Below, piece after piece: positions 61,946 to 64,000 of a DNA stretch of 64,000 nt. The DNA comes from Alistipes sp. (lineage in GTDB: Bacteria; Bacteroidota; Bacteroidia; Bacteroidales; Rikenellaceae): assembly GCA_017504485.1 (NCBI GenBank), contig JAFVRC010000022.1, forward strand, positions 62,001 through 126,000, in the 5' to 3' direction. Below the pieces are notes generated by a model. The model ran no database searches. It was not told the origin of the DNA and saw nothing but the letters and a program-made list of their open reading frames with translations. The translations under genes and the position numbers were made by a program. Within the stretch, counting starts at the first letter, position 1. Each line of letters starts with the position of its first letter.

Positions 61946-62857
61946 TTAAAATGTCAATACAGAGCGCACGCGCACCTCCCAATACTTATTCAGGTCGGAG
62001 CCGAAGCCCGGCTGGAACATCGACGAGTCGAAGCAGAAGTAGTAGGCCATGCTCGAGGTGCTATACGAGTCATACTTCTCGGTCGAGGACCAATACTCCG
62101 AATCAACGACATACATCTCGGCAGCCAAGCCCCGCTCGGCAAGCATCTTGAGCGTATTCTCAACGCTGGCGAGCATATTGGCATCCTGGAAATATACCTT
62201 ATCCCAGATATACTTCAGCTGATAGAGCGAAGGGAGATACCAACCCGACGATGAGGCAGGTGCCGGATATAGCGCATCGTAGCCATCGCTGGCGTACCAT
62301 GCAGCCGGGAAGCTCTGGTCCGTACCGTTGAACTCGCCTGCAGGGCAGTCCGAGCGCGTGGCGGCCTGACGTATCGAGAGCGTATTGGTATAGCCGAGGA
62401 AGTCGTCGAGCTCCTTCGAGCAGCCGGCACCGTCGTACCAACCGTCATAGAAGCTCCAAACAACACCCGCATTGTCGTTCACCGTCTCCGTAGCGTCGTG
62501 CAGAGCGATAACATAACCCTTGATTGCCTCCATCGAGGCACCACCCTTGGTCGTGTAGAACGAGGCCGAGTCACCACTGCCTGTGCCCACGAAGAATACG
62601 ACACCGATAGGCGTCTTATCCTCCTGCAGCTCCGTGCTCCACGAGCCGTCGCTGTAGTATATGTCGCCCACCTTCGGGTCGGCAAGCACTGTAGGTGTGT
62701 CATCGCCATTGCCGTCGCCAGGGGTTTCCGTCTGGTCGCCATTGCCGTCGCCAGGGTTGCTCGTCACGTCGCTATCACCACCCTTCTCGCAGGCTGCCAT
62801 TGTCACGGCGCAAGCCGCTACGACACACGCCATCATCAATCTCACAATCTTTTTCAT
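61946..62857 (-). CDS. lipoprotein with C-type-lectin-like (Lcl/DUF1566-type) domain
   Basis: A 303-residue lipoprotein. The signal ends VTMAAC (lipobox), followed by a tandem repeat linker of PGDGNGD-type units (two 11-residue copies). From about residue 65 there is a domain starting VGDIYYSDGSWSTEL and ending SSMFQPGFGSDLNKYWEVRVRSVLTF. Containing SGWYLPSLYQLKYIW and SEYWSSTE, it matches the Lcl-type C-type-lectin fold in Bacteroidota surface lipoproteins. No enzyme motif was seen. It shares this domain with the gene at 62929. Confidence 0.75.
   Translation of the reverse strand: MKKIVRLMMACVVAACAVTMAACEKGGDSDVTSNPGDGNGDQTETPGDGNGDDTPTVLADPKVGDIYYSDGSWSTELQEDKTPIGVVFFVGTGSGDSASFYTTKGGASMEAIKGYVIALHDATETVNDNAGVVWSFYDGWYDGAGCSKELDDFLGYTNTLSIRQAATRSDCPAGEFNGTDQSFPAAWYASDGYDALYPAPASSSGWYLPSLYQLKYIWDKVYFQDANMLASVENTLKMLAERGLAAEMYVVDSEYWSSTEKYDSYSTSSMAYYFCFDSSMFQPGFGSDLNKYWEVRVRSVLTF
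62703..62756. repeat. 33-bp tandem repeat within the lipoprotein linker
   Basis: The 21-bp core TCGCCATTGCCGTCGCCAGG recurs at 62703 and 62736, encoding two PGDGNGD units 11 codons apart. It keeps frame, so copy-number change would alter only linker length. Confidence 0.75.
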
Positions 62858-62875
62858 ATCGTTATTGTTTCAATA

Positions 62876-62906
62876 CACAAGCCTGTTCACAATGAGCAGG
62901 CTTGTG
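62876..62906. terminator. hairpin between the two Lcl-type lipoprotein genes
   Basis: CACAAGCCTG (62876-62885) pairs perfectly with CAGGCTTGTG (62897-62906). The T run lies on the plus-strand side, so for the minus-strand gene at 62929 it is a weak or attenuating terminator. Confidence 0.5.
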
Positions 62907-62928
62907 TGAGTGTTTTTATCTATGCTGA

Positions 62929-64000
62929 TTAGAAGGCCAACATTGCGCGAACACGCATCTCGTAAGTCTTGTTCCAATAATCAATGTAGCCCGGGTTCCA
63001 ATTCGACTCGTCGAAGACTACATACATAGACTGCGACTCGGCATTACCGCTACGCTCGGTCGAAGACCAATACTCTGCATCTGCTGCATACATCTTCGCA
63101 CCGCATTTAGCCTCGGCCAAAGCGGCAAGCTTGTTGTCGATAAGAGCATCGGTAGCCGATGTTGGGTTGAAAGTATCCCAGATATACTTGAGCTGTCCTG
63201 CCGAAGGGAGGAACCAACCCGACGACTCGGCAGGTGCAGCATAGAGTTCATCTTGCTTAACCATCGCATAGTAGAATGCAGGATAGTTGTTCGTCTTGTC
63301 GTCGGTCAATGTGCCATTTGCATCGGCAAGTACCTCCTTCGAGTTGGCATAGCCGAGGAAGTCCGAGGTAGATGTCGATGTGCCATTTGCATCATGAGTC
63401 CAGCTTGTCTGCCAACCCCAAGCAACGCCGTTATTGTTGCCCGTTGCGGCATCGTAGGTAGCGTCATAAGCTGCTACAACGTAGCCGTGGAACTCCTCCA
63501 TTGGCGTTGCGCCATCCTTCTGCGTATAGGTTGTCGTATCGGTCTCGTGCTTGCCGAGGTAGAAGATTACACCGATAGGATTAGAGGTAACATCGAGCTC
63601 CGAGCTCCACGAGCCGTCGGCATAGTAGTAGTCACCCACCTGTGGAGCAGGCTGCTCAAGCGTAGTGAAAGCAAAGCTCTTCACCTGTGGGTCGCCGTCT
63701 GCAAGGTTGTAGGCAGCAACATAGAGCGTATAGTCCGTGCTTGGCTTAAGGCCGCCCACCGAGTGATTGTGCTTGCCATCGGCCTCCTCGCATACCGTAC
63801 CGTTAGCGAAGATGCTCTCGGCCGTCTGCGCCTCGGTAGCAACGATATAGGCTACGCGAAGAGCATTGGTTGCCTCAAACGAGAAGCTAACCTTGTTGGC
63901 CTTAATCTCACCAAGAGCAGCGTTCAGCGTCATCTCCGGAATAAGGGTTGTGATAGCGAGGCTCTGCAACTCCGAAAGACCAATATTGTTCCTTGCGGCA
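62929..64000 (-). CDS. FN3-like plus Lcl-type surface protein, N-terminus beyond right edge
   Basis: The reading frame is open to the window edge, so the gene starts further right; no ATG precedes the conserved part (only a TTG at 63969). The visible 357 codons begin with an FN3-like repeat (MTLNAALGEIKANKVSFSFE and YTLYVAAYN) and then the same Lcl-type domain as at 61946. The domain starts VGDYYYADGSWSSEL and contains SGWFLPSAGQLKYIWD and AEYWSSTE, ending WNKTYEMRVRAMLAF. It combines parts seen separately in the two following genes. Surface protein of unknown ligand. Confidence 0.7.
   Translation of the reverse strand, partial: AARNNIGLSELQSLAITTLIPEMTLNAALGEIKANKVSFSFEATNALRVAYIVATEAQTAESIFANGTVCEEADGKHNHSVGGLKPSTDYTLYVAAYNLADGDPQVKSFAFTTLEQPAPQVGDYYYADGSWSSELDVTSNPIGVIFYLGKHETDTTTYTQKDGATPMEEFHGYVVAAYDATYDAATGNNNGVAWGWQTSWTHDANGTSTSTSDFLGYANSKEVLADANGTLTDDKTNNYPAFYYAMVKQDELYAAPAESSGWFLPSAGQLKYIWDTFNPTSATDALIDNKLAALAEAKCGAKMYAADAEYWSSTERSGNAESQSMYVVFDESNWNPGYIDYWNKTYEMRVRAMLAF

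Noticed and set aside
62703..62756. CRISPR-like repeat
   Set aside because: Only two units in coding frame, encoding a protein linker; no spacers.

Overview
The window looks like chromosomal DNA of a Bacteroidota gut-type bacterium, most probably a relatively GC-rich member of the Bacteroidales such as Alistipes/Rikenellaceae (genus is inference). Supporting signs are TAnnTTTG promoter -7 boxes with TTTG about 20 bp upstream, weak Shine-Dalgarno signals, the TamL outer-membrane assembly lipoprotein, DUF4251 proteins, MqnA (futalosine menaquinone route), a PPi-type phosphofructokinase and many secreted lipoproteins. No insertion sequence, transposase, integrase, CRISPR array or rRNA was seen. 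Two tRNAs are present, Met(CAT) and Cys(GCA).

Layout. 1-5.1 kb: a minus-strand operon of four secreted PHP-domain phosphodiesterase paralogues plus the start of another secreted protein. A fifth PHP paralogue lies at 7.1-8.3 kb, beyond a PPi-dependent phosphofructokinase and a SLOG-family protein. 8.4-12.4 kb: pepD, ispF, two DUF4251 proteins and a methyltransferase. 12.4-12.9 kb: a gene-free stretch with palindromes and a duplicated terminator next to tRNA-Met. 13-17.7 kb: a beta-helix glycosidase, a potassium-channel-like protein with an odd filter, DUF4435, a SUI1 factor and a secreted protein. 17.7-24.3 kb: a very large HExxH/propeller/barrel protein, a class A PBP and asd. 24.4-26.7 kb: a TolQ/ExbB-ExbD-ExbD energy-transduction operon. 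27-32.1 kb: ansA, tatD, dprA, tRNA-Cys, corA and mqnA.

32.3-41.5 kb: a compact eleven-gene phage-derived island. It has tail-type proteins, a ClpP-like prohead protease, an HK97-type capsid candidate, portal, head-tail connector, holin and a lysin-like protein. No terminase, integrase or replication genes are visible, and it lies between housekeeping genes with dprA and comEC nearby. It is the best candidate in the window for an undescribed system (a domesticated particle or a gene-transfer-agent-like island).

41.5-54.8 kb: comEC, a THUMP-like methyltransferase, DUF2520, a KdsC-like phosphatase, CYTH, a membrane LytTR regulator, dapF, tamL, dxs, an rRNA/tRNA methyltransferase, RNase Z and trxB. 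54.8-57.5 kb: a kinase / vWA / pseudokinase-WG three-gene operon, a second candidate for an undescribed signalling module. 57.6-60.5 kb: an MsbA-like ABC exporter and an NrnA-like DHH phosphoesterase. 60.6-64 kb: three tandem secreted lipoprotein-type genes with FN3-like and C-type-lectin-like (Lcl/DUF1566-type) parts; the last runs off the right edge.
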